A stretch of DNA of 22,654 nt, from contig CAZGYE010000058.1 in the NCBI GenBank assembly GCA_964530165.1, positions 1 through 22,654 of the forward strand, written 5' to 3'. Position numbers and translations under genes: made by a program. Origin of the DNA: CAZGYE01 sp964530165 (lineage in GTDB: Bacteria > Planctomycetota > Planctomycetia > Planctomycetales > Planctomycetaceae). The notes beneath the pieces are model-generated. The model ran no database searches, was not told the origin of the DNA, and worked only from the letters and a program-made list of their open reading frames with translations. This document shows, piece after piece, positions 1 to 7,125 of this stretch (its first letter is position 1; each line of letters starts with the position of its first letter).

Positions 1-1
1 G

Positions 2-835
2 TTTGCTGGCGCCGGGGGGTCGACCAACCTCGGACAAAGCAATTTCATTAAGGACAAGGGCTACGGGATGGGCAAGTACATCGGCCGCATCACCAGCCCC
101 CTCACCGGACAGGTGGAAGCCGTTGTCGAGGTCGGCTACCATTTCAAGCATTCGCCGGAAAACATGGACCGCTGGCGGCGCTGGTGGCGGGCCGCCAACG
201 TCGAGCACTTTTTGAGCTTCTTTCTCACCTGCGTGGTTTGTCTCTGCCTGCTGTCGCTCATCTCGTATTCGCTTTTTTACGACGAGACCGGCAGCCTGCA
301 ACCGGGAATGGACCGCTTCGGCAAAGACATGGACTTCGTGTGGGGTCAGGCCACCGTGCTGGGCGAGCGGCCGATGGGCGCATTCATCAAGCTGGCCTTT
401 CTGGTGATGGGAGTGGCTATTCTGATGACGACCGAGTTTGGCGTGCTGGACGTAACGTCCCGCATCTCCGCCGACATCGTCAAGGCCAACTACCTGCGCG
501 ACAACGACAACTGGTCGGCCAGCAAGCTCTATTTTTGTTTTCTGTGGGGTGAAATTCTGCTCGGCTCGGCCATTCTGCTGGCGAGCGACGTCGTGCCCGA
601 TTTCAAGCGGCCACAATTCCTGCTGGTGACCTCAGCCGCGATGAACGGGGCGGTGATGTTCGTCTACTCGGTCATCCTGCTGTATCTGAACAACAAGATC
701 CTCTCGCGCAGCCTGTCGATGAGCCCGCTACGATTCGTGGCGATCGTCTGGTCGTGTGCGTTCTTCGGCTATTTCACCGTCCAGGCGTTGAAGATCACGG
801 TCATCCCGTCGTTGTCCAAGCTCTTCGGCCTCTAA
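2..835 (+). CDS. Nramp-like divalent metal transporter, C-terminal part (5' end outside window)
   Basis: The reading frame is open from base 2, so this is the C-terminal ~277 residues of a longer membrane protein; the ATG at 68 is internal. The first residues contain a Gly-rich stretch followed by NLGQSNFIKDKGYGMG and SPLTG. This resembles a conserved loop I recall from Nramp-family divalent metal ion (Mn2+/Fe2+) transporters of actinobacteria and planctomycetes. About five hydrophobic membrane segments follow: around LSFFLTCVVCLCLLSLISY, the stretch before TTEFGVLD, FLWGEILLGSAILLAS, MNGAVMFVYSVILLYL and AIVWSCAFFGYFTVQAL. The conserved metal-binding DPGN motif would lie upstream of the window and cannot be checked. 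The stop at 833-835 is followed by an inverted repeat and a convergent gene. The assignment comes from the loop motif plus topology; another inner-membrane transporter family is possible. Confidence 0.6.
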   Translation, partial: FAGAGGSTNLGQSNFIKDKGYGMGKYIGRITSPLTGQVEAVVEVGYHFKHSPENMDRWRRWWRAANVEHFLSFFLTCVVCLCLLSLISYSLFYDETGSLQPGMDRFGKDMDFVWGQATVLGERPMGAFIKLAFLVMGVAILMTTEFGVLDVTSRISADIVKANYLRDNDNWSASKLYFCFLWGEILLGSAILLASDVVPDFKRPQFLLVTSAAMNGAVMFVYSVILLYLNNKILSRSLSMSPLRFVAIVWSCAFFGYFTVQALKITVIPSLSKLFGL

Positions 836-852
836 TCGGCCGGCTCTTTTGT

Positions 853-905
853 AGGGTGTTTGAAAGAGTTCCGGAGGGACGGAGAAGAGGCTTTTCAAAC
901 ACACT
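853..905. terminator. Candidate bidirectional terminator between convergent genes
   Basis: A perfect 10-bp inverted repeat (GTGTTTGAAA at 856-865, its complement at 893-902) encloses 27 nt. It extends outward past one mismatch by two further pairs (853-854 with 904-905). It sits between the stop of the transporter (835) and the stop of the convergent DUF1559 gene (919), where a shared terminator is expected. The AAA/TTT ends of the arms give short U runs on either strand. The loop is long for a classical intrinsic terminator. Confidence 0.5.
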
Positions 906-918
906 CTGAGTGACGAAT

Positions 919-1776
919 TCAAAATTCCACGTCCAACTCGTTCCCGGCCCGGGTCCCGATGGCGCTCAACACCGCGGCATCGATGTTCTCCGAGGCAAAT
1001 CTCACTCGGCCGTCCAGCAACAGGAAGTGACAGCCTCCTTCGTGCTGACTGCGAAAAGCTTCCTCATCGACGGTGTTGATGAGAACGGCCGTTGTGCCGA
1101 GGAATTCTGAGTTGTCCGAGTTGGCTGTGATATCCACCGATCCGATGTACCAATGGTCGCGGCCGTCGCTGAGAGAATGCAGCGTCTCGCCGATGCCGAT
1201 CGTGTTGCTCGATCCATCGGTGACGTCGCGCAGACGAATCGAGACGTTCTCCATAAACGTTCCGTCTTCGTCGGGATCATCATAGCCGGCCGCTCCGGCG
1301 CCGGAGTCGTTCGTTTCGGTTCCCGAAGCGCAGGCAATGTAAGTACAAGGGACGCGGTCTTCGATGTTGTCCTCCATTTCGTGTTCCGGAATCGACGCCG
1401 ACGGACAGCGGAACACGTCCAGAAACGTCGAGCAAGCTGTTTCGTTGGCGTTCTTGGCGCCCGTTACGCCGTCCGTCCACGGGTCTCCCCAGACCAGCGT
1501 GTTGTACAGCGGAGCCTGATCGAGATACGGCAACAAAAACGCGCTCCATCCCGTCCCGTGGGACCGAATATAGCCCGGCGGAAACGCCCGGTGCACGTCG
1601 TGATAGTTGTGCAGGGCAAGCCCCATCTGCTTCAGATTGTTCCTGCACTGAGTCCGCCGGGCCGCCTCGCGCGCCTGTTGCACTGCCGGGAGCAACAGCG
1701 CGATCAGGATGGCAATGATGGCAATGACCACAAGCAGTTCTATCAGCGTAAACCCTCGTTTTGAATGTGCTCGCAT
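919..1776 (-). CDS. DUF1559 domain protein with type II/IV pseudopilin-type N-terminus
   Basis: A 285-residue protein of the DUF1559 (SBP_bac_10) family, which is massively expanded in planctomycetes and poorly characterised. The N-terminus is a textbook prepilin peptidase site, KRGFTLIELLVVIAIIAIL, with cleavage expected between G and F and a hydrophobic helix after it. Next comes the family stretch LLLPAVQQAREAARRTQC, then NNLKQMGLALHNYHD. Near the C-terminus the H-x9-DG signature is intact (His of SQHEGG, DG of LLLDGRV), followed by VRFASENID. It is therefore probably exported and assembled like, or anchored as, a pseudopilin; the substrate is unknown. Start chosen: ATG at 1776, the only start that keeps the basic leader before GFTLIE. 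No strong Shine-Dalgarno precedes it. It stands alone, convergent to the transporter and divergent from the flagellar cluster. Confidence 0.92.
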   Translation of the reverse strand: MRAHSKRGFTLIELLVVIAIIAILIALLLPAVQQAREAARRTQCRNNLKQMGLALHNYHDVHRAFPPGYIRSHGTGWSAFLLPYLDQAPLYNTLVWGDPWTDGVTGAKNANETACSTFLDVFRCPSASIPEHEMEDNIEDRVPCTYIACASGTETNDSGAGAAGYDDPDEDGTFMENVSIRLRDVTDGSSNTIGIGETLHSLSDGRDHWYIGSVDITANSDNSEFLGTTAVLINTVDEEAFRSQHEGGCHFLLLDGRVRFASENIDAAVLSAIGTRAGNELDVEF

Positions 1777-2240
1777 CTGTTTGAAGACAATCCTATTTGT
1801 GCCAACGCTATTTGCGCATTCAGCAATAGATATCCGTAGAATCGATTCAATTCAAGAGTGCAACCGGCAATCCTGCAAATCCTCAAGCGTATCGCAGCGA
1901 GCGCGGGCCGCGGCAACGGGTGATGGCGTATCCAGGACGTCTCGATGAAGCCCTCGGCCTGGAATTGCCATCGAAATCAAAACGGATTGAAATATCGTGA
2001 AGACTTTCAAGGTTCACCCCATACGCCCCAACGACTTACGTCGCCAACTGGGGCAGTCTGGCTGCCGGTCGCGGCTCGTGGAAACATATTCTTCAACAGG
2101 CTGCTTCCGCGGGACGCGAACCGTGTTGAGCTGCGCAAATTTGGAAAGTTCTCGCGCTGGTAGCGGTTGTATTAAAGATATCGGTTGGCGCGGTTCGATC
2201 TTAGAGACGAGGCGGGGCGGCTCTCGACAGAGACATTGCG
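1777..2240. other. 464-bp divergent non-coding region between DUF1559 gene and flgF
   Basis: I see no convincing gene here; short open frames lack recognisable motifs. It must carry the promoters of the DUF1559 gene (leftward) and the flagellar cluster (rightward). The right end holds a sigma-28-like candidate (2173-2201). There is no heptamer array in this gap, unlike the internal junctions of the flagellar cluster. Confidence 0.6.
2173..2201 (+). promoter_or_regulatory. Weak sigma-28 (FliA)-like promoter candidate for the flagellar cluster
   Basis: TAAAG at 2173-2177 is followed after 17 nt (counted from TAAA) by TTCGATCT at 2194-2201. The sigma-28 consensus is TAAA, about 15 nt, GCCGATAA. 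The core CGAT is present, but the spacing is about two bases long and the leading GC is absent. It ends about 40 bp before the flgF ATG, a sensible distance for a transcript start. Only the match and the position support it. Confidence 0.25.
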
Positions 2241-3008
2241 ATGATCTACGGCCTTTATTTGTCTGCTCAAGGGGCCCAACTCGAGTCAACGCGGCTCGAT
2301 GCGGTGGCCAACAATCTGGCCAATGCCTCAACCAGCGGTTTCAAGCGGGATATCGCCGTTTTTCAGGCCCATGCGCCCTTCGACGTCGAGAACGGGACGA
2401 CCGGAGATCTGCCCGGCAACTTGAACGCGTCAACCGGAGGCATCGCGATGGCCGACGTGGCCACCGACTTTTCGGATGGACCGGTCGTTCCCACCGGCGG
2501 GACGTATGACCTCGCATTGTCGGGCCCCGGTTTTCTGCGGGTTTCTGACGGCGAGCGGGAATTTCTGACTCGCAACGGCCGGCTGACGGTCAACAACCAA
2601 GGCCAACTGGTCACCCACGAGACGGGACTGAGGGTGCTCTCGACCGGCGGTTCGGGCATCACGATTCCGTCCGACGCCACGAACATCGAGATCACCGTCG
2701 ACGGAACGCTTTGGGGGAGCGACGCCGCGGGCAGGAGAACGAAGATCGAGCGGCTCGATCTGGTGCGGCCCGAATCGTTCGACCTTTTGCAGAAGATGGG
2801 TAACAGTCTGTACCGCACCGAAGCCAGCCTGCAGCCGGCCGGCGCCGAGTTGCAGGTTCGACAAGGATTCCTGGAAGCGTCCGGCACGCGTCCGGTCGGG
2901 GAAATGATGGAGATGATCGAGGCGTCTCGCGCCTTCGAAACCAATATCAACATGATCAAGTTTCAGGACGAAGCGCTCGGACAGCTACTGCAATCACTGG
3001 GGAGATGA
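2241..3008 (+). CDS. flgF: Flagellar basal-body rod protein FlgF
   Basis: A 255-residue member of the FlgE/F/G rod-hook family. The N-terminal rod motif (residues ~5-40) reads LSAQGAQLESTRLDAVANNL, then ANASTSGFKRD. The middle carries the LALSGPGFLRVSDG and LTRNGRLTVNNQGQLV strands typical of the D1 domain. The C-terminal Flg_bbr_C helix reads QGFLEASGTRPVGEMMEMIE followed by ASRAFETN. The N- and C-terminal helices form the D0 coiled coil of the periplasmic rod. I call it FlgF rather than FlgG because the next gene matches FlgG more closely and flgF-flgG order is common. It begins the nine-gene run. The Shine-Dalgarno is weak; the first ATG in frame at 2241 starts exactly at the conserved N-terminus. 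It is followed by flgG after 19 nt. Confidence 0.9.
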   Translation: MIYGLYLSAQGAQLESTRLDAVANNLANASTSGFKRDIAVFQAHAPFDVENGTTGDLPGNLNASTGGIAMADVATDFSDGPVVPTGGTYDLALSGPGFLRVSDGEREFLTRNGRLTVNNQGQLVTHETGLRVLSTGGSGITIPSDATNIEITVDGTLWGSDAAGRRTKIERLDLVRPESFDLLQKMGNSLYRTEASLQPAGAELQVRQGFLEASGTRPVGEMMEMIEASRAFETNINMIKFQDEALGQLLQSLGR

Positions 3009-3027
3009 GAAAGGGGAAAGCGATCCG

Positions 3028-3828
3028 ATGAGTCTGCGAGCTTTGCATTCGGCGGCGTCCGGGATGGATGCCAATGCGTTCAATCTCGATACGATCGCCA
3101 ACAATCTGGCCAACGCCGGCACAACGGCGTTCAAACGGACCCGCGCAGATTTCGAGGACCTCTTCTACGAGCACTTGAAGCTGCCGGGGTCTGAGGACGC
3201 GCAGGGTCAACTGACGCCGATCGGACTCTCTGTCGGTCTGGGAACACGGGTCGCGGGCACGCAGGTCGACCACGCCCAGGGCAACCTGGTCGAGACCGGC
3301 GGGGAACTCGATCTTGCGATCGTCGGGAACGGTTTCTTCCAAATTGATGACGGGACGGGTGAACTCCTCTACACACGCGCCGGAACGTTTACGCTCAATG
3401 AGCAGGGGAATATCGTGATGGCCTCGGCCGATCGCGGGCGGCTCCTGGAACCGGCCATTACCGTCCCGCAGGATACGGAATCCATCACGATCACCGGCGA
3501 CGGCCAGGTCCAGGTCAAACAAGCCGGTTCGACCACTCCCACAACCTTCCAAATCGACTTGGCCAACTTCGTCAATCCACAAGGATTGGTGCAAATTGGT
3601 GAAAACCTGTTCGCAGAATCGCCTGCATCCGGGTCTGCTCTCATCGGCACACCCGGGATCGAGGGCCGTGGAACATTGAAGCAGGGGTTTATTGAAGCCT
3701 CCAACGTCGAACCGGTCCATGAGCTTGTCGACCTGATCAAGACCCAGCGGAACTTCGAGCTGAACAGCCAAACCGTTCAGGCGGCCGACCAGATGCTGCA
3801 GCTCATCGCAAACCTGCGGCGGTTCTAA
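3028..3828 (+). CDS. flgG: Flagellar basal-body distal rod protein FlgG
   Basis: A 266-residue protein, close to the ~260 usual for FlgG. The N-terminus SLRALHSAASGMDANAFNLD followed by TIANNLANAGTTAFKRTRAD is the canonical FlgG rod motif, and FEDLFYEHLKLPG is the FlgG-type continuation. The central region has LDLAIVGNGFFQIDDGTGE and YTRAGTFTLNEQGNIV. The C-terminus has QGFIEASNVEPVHELVDLI, then TQRNFELNSQTVQAADQML. It forms the distal rod that passes through the P- and L-rings encoded downstream. A purine-rich Shine-Dalgarno (AAAGGGGAAAG) lies before the ATG. The 19-nt gap to flgF indicates co-transcription. The stop is followed by the long heptamer array leading to flgA. Confidence 0.95.
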   Translation: MSLRALHSAASGMDANAFNLDTIANNLANAGTTAFKRTRADFEDLFYEHLKLPGSEDAQGQLTPIGLSVGLGTRVAGTQVDHAQGNLVETGGELDLAIVGNGFFQIDDGTGELLYTRAGTFTLNEQGNIVMASADRGRLLEPAITVPQDTESITITGDGQVQVKQAGSTTPTTFQIDLANFVNPQGLVQIGENLFAESPASGSALIGTPGIEGRGTLKQGFIEASNVEPVHELVDLIKTQRNFELNSQTVQAADQMLQLIANLRRF

Positions 3829-3853
3829 TCTCCAGAGCGTCAGACAATGAAAA

Positions 3854-3987
3854 GCCGGAAGCGGAATGCCCAATGTCCAATGCGGAATGCGGAATGCGGA
3901 ATGCGGAATGCCCAATGCGGAATGAAAGAATGAACTCCGAACTCCGAACTCCGAACTCCGAACTCCGATCTCCGGCTTTCGGCTTTC
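3854..3987 (+). repeat. 134-bp heptanucleotide array between flgG and flgA, running into flgA coding sequence
   Basis: Nineteen units in 7-nt register with one 8-nt interruption (3924-3931). First come GCCGGAA/GCGGAAT/GCCCAAT/GTCCAAT variants (3854-3923, four identical GCGGAAT at 3882-3909). Then five perfect GAACTCC (3932-3966), one GATCTCC, and two GGCTTTC (3974-3987). The first half creates an ATG every 7 nt. The second half lies inside flgA if translation starts at 3930, encoding a repeated NSELRTP-type heptapeptide. Confidence 0.95.
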
Positions 3988-5060
3988 CAAGGGTGGCTGC
4001 GACGTTGGCCTTGCTGTCGCTGATCTGCGTCGACGAAGCAGCCGCAGCCACCATTCAACTGCGCGCCTCCGCGGAGGTTGGCTCAACCGTCATCACGCTC
4101 GGCGACGTCGCAACAGTGACGGACCGGGATGCCAACCGGGGCGCGCAGCTACAGCAAATCATGTTGGCGCCAGCGCCGGCAGCGGGACGGACTCTGAGGC
4201 TTGATTTCGCCACAATTCGGTCATGTTTGGCAGCACACGGCGTCAACCTGGCGGACATTGAGTTCTCCGGGAGAAGCATCGTGACCGTGACCGCCTCGTC
4301 GAAACAGGAATCCGCACAGCCGCGGCTGTTGTCGCCGACGCCCTCTCGGCAGCTCGAGCGTGCCGAGCAACTCGTTGCCCGGGCGGTTCAGCAGCATCTA
4401 CGGCGGCAGGCTCCGGAACTGGGAGACGTCGAGCTTTCGCTCCGCATCCGGCCGCAGGACGTGCCGGTGATTCTTTCCAGTGCCGATTCCGGTTATGAAA
4501 TTCGAGGTGGGAAACCGCCCTGGAACCTGCCACAGGAACTGGCGGTCCTGTTCCGGGACCAGCAGAAGCGATTGCGTGAGGTTCGTGTCCAATGTCGGGT
4601 CAAGCAACGTCCGCAAGTGCTGACGGTCGGTTACTCCGTTCCCGCGGGGCACGTACTGCAGAAGGGCGACCTCGTTTTGAGTCAAGTAGAAAGGACGGCC
4701 GGAGCGTTGACGCGGCCCGAAGAGGTCCTCGGCAAGCAAACCAGACGAGCGATTCGCCAGGGACAGCCGATCCGCTCGGCAGACGTCCAGTCGATCCCTC
4801 TGGTTCACAGCGGCGACGTCGTCACGGTTTGCTGTCGGTGTGTGGGCGTCACCGTCAGGTGCCGGATGAAGGCCCGCAACGATGGCACACGGGGTGAAAC
4901 CATCACGCTGGTGTCGCTGGACGGACGCAAGAAGGTGCTGGCCACCGTCGTCGGTTATCGCGAAGCGGAAGTCATCGGATCAAGCGGCCCGCCGACGGAG
5001 GAACACCAAGATTCAACCGGGAAGATTCGATTCCAGCCAGCTCGGGTGGCGCGTCCCTGA
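3930..5060 (+). CDS. flgA: Flagella basal-body P-ring assembly chaperone FlgA
   Basis: A periplasmic chaperone that assists FlgI polymerisation into the P-ring. From the ATG at 3930 it has 376 residues, longer than the ~220 of E. coli FlgA, with a central extension. A signal-peptide core, RVAATLALLSLICVDEAAAA, is followed by the mature chain. The C-terminal third (about residues 225-350) is the SAF/ChapFlgA domain: VGYSVPAGHVLQKGDLVLSQ, the run with LGKQTRRAIRQGQPIR, and SGDVVTVCCRCVGVTV. The start is uncertain. An in-frame ATG at 3873 begins inside the repeat array, and 3930 is preceded by GGAATGAAAGA. A GTG at 3993 would leave a signal peptide with no basic n-region. The first ~20 residues from 3930 are encoded by heptamer repeats and are probably not conserved. 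It sits between flgG and flgH, as in many FlgA-encoding clusters. Confidence 0.88.
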   Translation: MNSELRTPNSELRSPAFGFPRVAATLALLSLICVDEAAAATIQLRASAEVGSTVITLGDVATVTDRDANRGAQLQQIMLAPAPAAGRTLRLDFATIRSCLAAHGVNLADIEFSGRSIVTVTASSKQESAQPRLLSPTPSRQLERAEQLVARAVQQHLRRQAPELGDVELSLRIRPQDVPVILSSADSGYEIRGGKPPWNLPQELAVLFRDQQKRLREVRVQCRVKQRPQVLTVGYSVPAGHVLQKGDLVLSQVERTAGALTRPEEVLGKQTRRAIRQGQPIRSADVQSIPLVHSGDVVTVCCRCVGVTVRCRMKARNDGTRGETITLVSLDGRKKVLATVVGYREAEVIGSSGPPTEEHQDSTGKIRFQPARVARP

Positions 5061-5079
5061 GCCGGGATTATTCATCAAC

Positions 5080-5095
5080 CGCCAAGACGCCAAGA
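5080..5095 (+). repeat. Tandem octamer CGCCAAGA x2 upstream of flgH
   Basis: Two exact copies of CGCCAAGA in the 123-bp gap between flgA and flgH. The period is 8, unlike the other junction arrays. It is too short to interpret alone; it is recorded because this gap has no heptamer array. Confidence 0.4.
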
Positions 5096-5183
5096 GGACA
5101 AAGATCGTAACGTCAAATGACAAGGAATGTCGGGTAACTGTCGTTTGCTTCCTGTTCGGAACACATCGTGGGAAGAGGGAATC

Positions 5184-5870
5184 ATGAAACTTTGGGGGAG
5201 TTTGTTGATCGTCGGTGCGGTCGTTGGTGCGGTCCCGGCGGCGTTCGGTCAAGAATGGCAGCCCCGGGCGCAAGAGTGGCCGCCGCGGAAAAGCGAGGTC
5301 CGCTCGGCCCGCAAGGCCCGCAAGGTGCGAGACTATTCCTGGACCTTCATTGACGCTCCCGAGCAGCGGGAGATCAAAGTTCACGACATTGTGACGGTCA
5401 TCGTCGACGACAAGTCGGAAGCCACCATCAACTCGCGATTCAACCGTACAAAAAACACGAATTTGAAAGCGGAGTTGAAAGAATTCGTCCGCATCAACGA
5501 GGCGGACAACCTAGAGAACGCGGCCAAAAACGAACCGACGATCGATGCCCAATCAACCAGTCGCTTGAATTCGACCGGTCAAGTGACCGATCAGGAAGGC
5601 ATGCGGTTTCACATCGCGGCGACTGTCGTCGATGTGCTGCCCAACGGCATCCTTGTGCTCGAAGCGCGGAAGTCGATCCGTTCCAACCGGGACCTTTGGG
5701 AGTATTCGCTGACCGGCGAGGTTCGCAGCATCGACGTCACCCGGAACAACACGGTGCTCAGCGAACAAATCGCCAATCTGCACATTGAAAAGCACCAGCG
5801 CGGCAAAGTCTACAGCAGCACAAAACGTCCCTGGGGCGTCGTCCTGTACGATCTGCTTTCCCCCTTCTAA
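5184..5870 (+). CDS. flgH: Flagellar L-ring protein FlgH, non-lipoprotein form
   Basis: FlgH builds the outer-membrane L-ring bushing around the rod. The 228 residues begin at ATG 5184, behind AAGAGGGA; an upstream ATG at 5127 would put an unrelated tail before the signal peptide. Family segments are IKVHDIVTVIVDDKSEATIN, FHIAATVVDVLPNGILVLEA, then LTGEVRSIDVTRNNTVLSEQ, and a C-terminus with GVVLYDLLSPF matching the FlgH end. The N-terminus MKLWGSLLIVGAVVGAVPAA leads to FGQEW, a signal peptidase I-like site. Canonical FlgH is a lipoprotein with a lipobox cysteine; this protein has no cysteine at all. A basic, repetitive stretch (QEWQPRAQEWPPRK) follows the signal peptide. Next to flgI, its partner ring gene. 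Confidence 0.9.
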   Translation: MKLWGSLLIVGAVVGAVPAAFGQEWQPRAQEWPPRKSEVRSARKARKVRDYSWTFIDAPEQREIKVHDIVTVIVDDKSEATINSRFNRTKNTNLKAELKEFVRINEADNLENAAKNEPTIDAQSTSRLNSTGQVTDQEGMRFHIAATVVDVLPNGILVLEARKSIRSNRDLWEYSLTGEVRSIDVTRNNTVLSEQIANLHIEKHQRGKVYSSTKRPWGVVLYDLLSPF

Positions 5871-5873
5871 GGA

Positions 5874-5908
5874 GGAGTGCGGAGTGCGGAGTGCGGAATG
5901 CTGAGTGC
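5874..5908 (+). repeat. Heptanucleotide array upstream of flgI (GGAGTGC type)
   Basis: Five units in perfect 7-nt register: GGAGTGC three times, GGAATGC, TGAGTGC, running on into TGAAAGG, which supplies the Shine-Dalgarno of flgI. The array begins three bases after the flgH stop and occupies most of the 56-bp gap. Confidence 0.93.
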
Positions 5909-5926
5909 TGAAAGGAGAGAATCGCG

Positions 5927-7066
5927 ATGCACGGCCTCAACTGGAAAAGAACGGGAATGTTCGTTGTGCTGGCGATCGGGTCGTCGCTGGCGCTGATGAG
6001 CGCGCCGCGTGAGGCGTCGGCCCGTGTTCGGCTGGAGAGCATTTGTACGATCTACGGTCAGAAGGAGTTCAAGCTGACGGGCACCGGGCTGGTCGTCGGT
6101 CTGAACGGGACCGGTGACGGCGGCAAGAATGCGGCGACCATGCGGGCGCTGGCGGCGGCGATGAAGCTGATGAACACTCCGGTGCTCGACATGAAGGAGC
6201 TTAAGGATGCCGATAATGTCGCCATCGTGTTGATCGAGGCGATCGTTCCCCAGACCGGTCTGCGCCGCGGGCAGAAGATCGATTGTTATGTCAGTTCCTT
6301 CATGGGTGCCAAGAGCCTCGAGGGCGGACGCCTGCTGGTGAGTCCGGTGGAGACCGCCGAGATCGGAGACGATTCCGTGGCCGGGCTGGCATCGGGACCG
6401 GTCGAGATCGAAAACGACACCATCGCGACGACCGGTAAGATTCCCGGCGGTGTCACCTTGGAAGAGGATTTTATTTCCTCTCTCGAAAAAGAGTTCAATT
6501 CGCTCCTCGTCAACAAACAGAACAAACGGATGGTGACCTTGTTGCTCGACGCCGGCCATTCCAGTTTTTACTCGGCCAGCGAGGTGGCCCGAGTTGTCAA
6601 CGCGGAATTCGAGTACGAGGGAGGAAAAAAAGAGATTTCGAAAGCCATTGGGCCGGGCGTGGTGGAAGTGGAGGTGCCGGCCCAGTATTACGATTCACCG
6701 GTGGAGTTCGTCGCACTGCTGCTGCAGATCTCGATCGAAAACCCCCACACGCAGGGACGTGTGGTGGTCAATGCCAGAACGAACACGGTCGTCGTCACCG
6801 GCGAAGTCGAGATCAGCCCGGTGGTCGTTTCGCACAAGAACCTGACCGTCGAGGTTGCCGGCGTCGGTGCGGGAACCGGTGGATCGGCGGCAAAACACTT
6901 CATCTCCCTACCCAAACTCGATCAACCAGGCCGGCAAACGCCGCAGCAATTGAAGTCGCTGGTGGAAGCGTTAGAACAGTTGCAGGTTCCCACCGCCGAC
7001 ATCATCAGCATCATCCGGGAGATACACCGCTCTGGCAAGCTGCATGCGGTGTACGACGAGCATTGA
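5927..7066 (+). CDS. flgI: Flagellar P-ring protein FlgI
   Basis: FlgI forms the periplasmic P-ring in the peptidoglycan layer. At 379 residues it is close to E. coli FlgI (365). A signal peptide (KRTGMFVVLAIGSSLALMSA, cleavage near REASA/RVRLES) is followed by the family N-terminus LTGTGLVVGLNGTGDGGKNA, LDMKELKDADNVAIVLIEA, and FMGAKSLEGGRLLVSPVE. The central part has YDSPVEFVALLLQISIENP and VVVNARTNTVVVTGEVEISP. The C-terminus has LKSLVEALEQLQVPTADIIS, then IIREIHRSGKLHAV, the classic FlgI end. The Shine-Dalgarno is AAAGGAGAG at 5911-5919. Its chaperone FlgA lies two genes upstream. P-ring conservation implies a peptidoglycan layer to anchor in. Confidence 0.96.
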   Translation: MHGLNWKRTGMFVVLAIGSSLALMSAPREASARVRLESICTIYGQKEFKLTGTGLVVGLNGTGDGGKNAATMRALAAAMKLMNTPVLDMKELKDADNVAIVLIEAIVPQTGLRRGQKIDCYVSSFMGAKSLEGGRLLVSPVETAEIGDDSVAGLASGPVEIENDTIATTGKIPGGVTLEEDFISSLEKEFNSLLVNKQNKRMVTLLLDAGHSSFYSASEVARVVNAEFEYEGGKKEISKAIGPGVVEVEVPAQYYDSPVEFVALLLQISIENPHTQGRVVVNARTNTVVVTGEVEISPVVVSHKNLTVEVAGVGAGTGGSAAKHFISLPKLDQPGRQTPQQLKSLVEALEQLQVPTADIISIIREIHRSGKLHAVYDEH

Positions 7067-7076
7067 GTAAGAAGAC

Positions 7077-7104
7077 AGCACTCAGCGATCAGCCATCAGC
7101 GGTC
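7077..7104 (+). repeat. Heptanucleotide array upstream of flgJ (AGCNNTC type)
   Basis: Four units in 7-nt register: AGCACTC, AGCGATC, AGCCATC, AGCGGTC. It fills half of the 59-bp gap between flgI and flgJ. It shares the 13-mer CTCAGCGATCAGC with the array before flgK (8119-8131 there), so the two arrays belong to one sequence subfamily. Confidence 0.9.
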
Positions 7105-7125
7105 CGCCAGAAGGGAAGTTCAGTC

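Noticed and set aside
1777..1810. TGGCAC on the minus strand upstream of the DUF1559 gene as a sigma-54 box
   Set aside because: The following TTG is three bases too far, and no GC occurs at the -12 position.
2052..2065. GG-N10-GC sigma-54-like site upstream of flgF
   Set aside because: Only the invariant dinucleotides and a few flanking bases match; the leading T is absent. It is too weak to annotate in GC-rich DNA.
3873..3929. MSNAEC-type repetitive N-terminus of FlgA as a genuine domain
   Set aside because: It is the direct translation of GCGGAAT heptamers (21 nt equals 7 residues) and precedes the signal peptide; more likely untranslated leader.
5127..5183. Upstream ATG for flgH
   Set aside because: It adds 19 unconserved residues before a clear signal peptide; AAGAGGGA is placed for ATG 5184.
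7063..7125. TTG start of flgJ overlapping the flgI stop
   Set aside because: The leader would be translated repeat array; ATG 7126 has its own Shine-Dalgarno.
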